64,000 nucleotides of DNA. Source: Anastatus disparis (taxonomy: Eukaryota > Arthropoda > Insecta > Hymenoptera > Eupelmidae). The notes below the pieces were generated by a model. The model searched no databases and had not been told where the DNA came from. It saw only the letters and a program-made list of their open reading frames with translations. The stretch covers positions 1,052,501 to 1,116,500 of the forward strand of contig JAFFSR010000397.1 in NCBI GenBank assembly GCA_017163975.1, given 5' to 3'. Numbering within the stretch: the stretch's first letter is position 1; each line of letters opens with the position of its first letter. The position numbers were made by a program, and so were the translations under genes. Below, one piece after another: positions 62,344 through 64,000 of this stretch.

Positions 62344-62399
62344 GTATAAGAATTAAAGAAAAAGAACTCAATAAATATAAAGGAAAATTAAAAAATACT
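62344..62399 (+). repeat. Helitron basic-repeat fragment
   Basis: AATTAAAGAAAAAGAACTC, then AATAAATATAAAGG, then AAAAAATACTA match one unit of the 38600-38660 repeat. The LINE 3' end abuts it, so the LINE probably inserted into a Helitron fragment. Confidence 0.6.
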
Positions 62400-64000
62400 A
62401 GGTTAGGTTAGTTCAGGTTGTAAGGGTTTGGACGACTGCCCTTTCACGGGAGTCGCCCCAGCTCGGTGGCCAGTGGCCCATTGCTTTACCCAAATTTGAA
62501 CAATAAGAGAGACAGCAGGGCGAAAGAATACTAATTCTCCCTCCTTTCTCCACTGAAGCATTCCCAACCTCTGGTGAAGTTCATTAGCTTCCCTGGCCCC
62601 ATCTCTGCTGCCTCTTCTAGTTTCTCTAGATAGCTATATCCCAAGTTCTTGAGTCTTTTGCTCTCTAGTGCCGGGCAGTGGCATAGGAGATGTTTCAAGA
62701 TTTTCTCCTCCTCATCGCATTCTCTGCAGTAGTCGTCCACGATCTTGCCCATTCGTTTGAGCCTGGCTTTAATAGCACAGTGACCTGTTATTACTCCTGT
62801 GATCATGCTGACTGAGGTGCTTTTGTAGCTTGAAAGCTCCTTTGTTTTCTTTTCATCAATTTTTGGCCACAATTTCCTGGCTATTCTGCAATCATTGCGA
62901 TTGTTCCAGTCCTTATTGTGTCTCTCTTGTAGTAATTTGTAAATAGCTGTCTTAATCACTTCGATCGGTGGCTGTGGATCCCTGCTCGCTTCCGCACTGT
63001 CTCTATCCGCTCTCAGCTTTGCCAGCTCATCCGCTTTTTGGTTACCTTCCACACCACTGTATCCGGGAACCCAGCAGAGTCTGACTCCGCTTTCACGGAT
63101 CCATGACAGCGCCTCCCGGCAGCTCATCACAGTCTTTGATCTGGTGACCTTGGACGCTAATTTTTTTAAGGCAGCTTGACTATCTGTGTAAATTGTGGCT
63201 CTGCTAGAGCCTCTTTTACTCTGGACGAGTCAAGCTGCTTTTTCGATAGCCAGGATTTCTGCTTGTAGGATACTGCAGTCATTTTTGAGTCTATACGACT
63301 CCTCGACTTCCAGCTCCCTTGAGTAGATTCCTGCTTCTGTGCCGCTTAATGATTTGGAGCCGTCTGTAAAAACAGCCCATTCATTACTTCTCATTACTTT
63401 GCCGTCGTCCCATTCTATTTTTGACGGTATCCATATATCAAGTTGTTTCTTGAACTCCATCTTGGGCAGCATGTGGTCCGTTAACGGTGTTAACAATGCC
63501 CCCGCGTTTTTGTCCATTTTCAGCATTTCTTTTATTATGTCTGTGTGTACACAGTCATCATCCTGCTTCCATAGATTTGAATCTCTTAATCTGATGGCTC
63601 CTTTTAAGGTGATTCCTTTAATAACTAGATCTAGCGGTTGTAGATTGAGCATTATCTCCATGGCCGCTTGTGGTGTACTCCTCATTGCCCCAGTTGTACC
63701 TAAGGTAGCCACCCTCTGTACTTTGTTTAGGCTCTTTTTATTTATTTCTTTGTTCATAGCGCACCACCACACCAGTGCTCCGTAAGTAACTATTGGTCTC
63801 ACAATCGCATTATACATCTATTGTGTTATCTGCGGTTGCAGACCCGATCTCTTACCGAACATTTTTGTGCATGTGTAGTATGCGTTTATTCCTTTTTTCA
63901 TTCTTTCTTCGACGTTCCGCTTCCAGAGCAGCTTCGAGTCAAGGACAACTCCCAGATATTTTGCTTCTTTGGACAGCACGAGTGTGTGTCCCCCAAGTTT
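62400..64000 (-). mobile_element. R1/TRAS-like non-LTR retrotransposon, 3' part
   Basis: ORF2 C-terminal region (RT end, RNase H, CCHC) followed by ~130 bp of 3' UTR that ends in CTAACCTAACC without an obvious poly(A). The 5' part lies beyond the window. The terminal (TTAGG)2-like sequence recalls telomeric-repeat-targeting TRAS/SART elements, but two repeats are weak evidence. Confidence 0.75.
62531..64000 (-). pseudogene. LINE ORF2 C-terminal part: RT thumb, RNase H, CCHC; two in-frame stops
   Basis: From the window edge: KYLGVVLDSKLLW (late RT), MYNAIVRPIVTYGALVWW, then RNase H start AVFTDGSKS, IYTDSQAALKKL, WVPGYSGVEGNQKADELAK, then HCAIKARLKRMG and the zinc motif CRECDEEEKILKHLLCHC. The frame is single from 64000 to 62531 but has TAG 63818-63820 and TGA 63230-63232. 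Reverse transcription and RNase H functions follow from family; this copy is defective. Confidence 0.85.

Noticed and set aside
62400..62412. Telomeric TTAGG array
   Set aside because: Only two units, belonging to the LINE 3' terminus; not a telomere.

Overview
The window looks like a transposon-packed, AT-rich stretch of an insect genome. An insect host is inferred from the retroelement types (gypsy/412-like Pol, F-type Env, R1/TRAS-like LINE). A hymenopteran is my guess only. I recognised no conventional host gene. Almost every supported reading frame belongs to a mobile element, and most are broken by in-frame stops or frameshifts. All assignments come from reading the sequence and translated frames; no search was run.

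Layout. 1-1470: 3' remnant of a DNA transposon ending in a CACAG-type terminus. 1685-3395: two paralogous copies of a short repeat, the second split by a 672 bp foldback MITE. 5667-11962: a 6.3 kb DNA transposon with ~500 bp inverted terminal repeats, a DDE transposase and a C-terminal SWIM-like zinc motif; an older palindromic repeat and a nested MITE sit inside it. 12292-34165: a 21.9 kb Ty3/gypsy-class LTR retroelement on the minus strand. 36068-38885: a partial Helitron-like element with an Ulp1/C48-like protease. 39466-44271: a 4.8 kb element with ~2 kb inverted arms, each arm carrying one copy of the same broken gene plus a ~120 bp satellite. 44272-47640: duplicated units with 17 bp and 29 bp minisatellites. 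47690-54245: a second, fuller but decayed Helitron on the minus strand. 54243-58690: a chain of palindromic elements joined by (TA)n tracts. 58919-59142: very G-rich DNA. 61253-61642: a TTAA-flanked MITE. 62400-64000: 3' end of an R1/TRAS-like LINE running off the window.

The centrepiece is the 21.9 kb LTR element. Its two 855 bp LTRs differ by six substitutions and two 1-nt indels, and it is flanked by a 4 bp GCTG duplication. In transcription order it has: 5' LTR, a ~4 kb non-coding leader, six small ORFs before gag (one a 35-residue membrane peptide), gag, pol, three paralogous F-type envelope genes in tandem, and three Cys-rich accessory ORFs. It is roughly three times the length usual for an insect errantivirus. 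EnvA, EnvB, EnvC and the last ORF each start with ATG placed directly after a polypyrimidine tract plus AG, and the other two 3' accessory ORFs have such a site within about 15 nt. This suggests a family of spliced subgenomic mRNAs like those of complex retroviruses. In this copy pol has three in-frame stops and EnvA a frameshift before its membrane anchor, while gag, EnvB, EnvC and the accessory ORFs are open.

Several insertions have an empty paralogous site elsewhere in the window. These give direct support for target duplications: TTAA for the MITE at 37654-38172, CTAAATT for the MITE at 53405-53605, TTA for the 4.8 kb inverted-arm element, and TGA for the MITE at 2609-3280.
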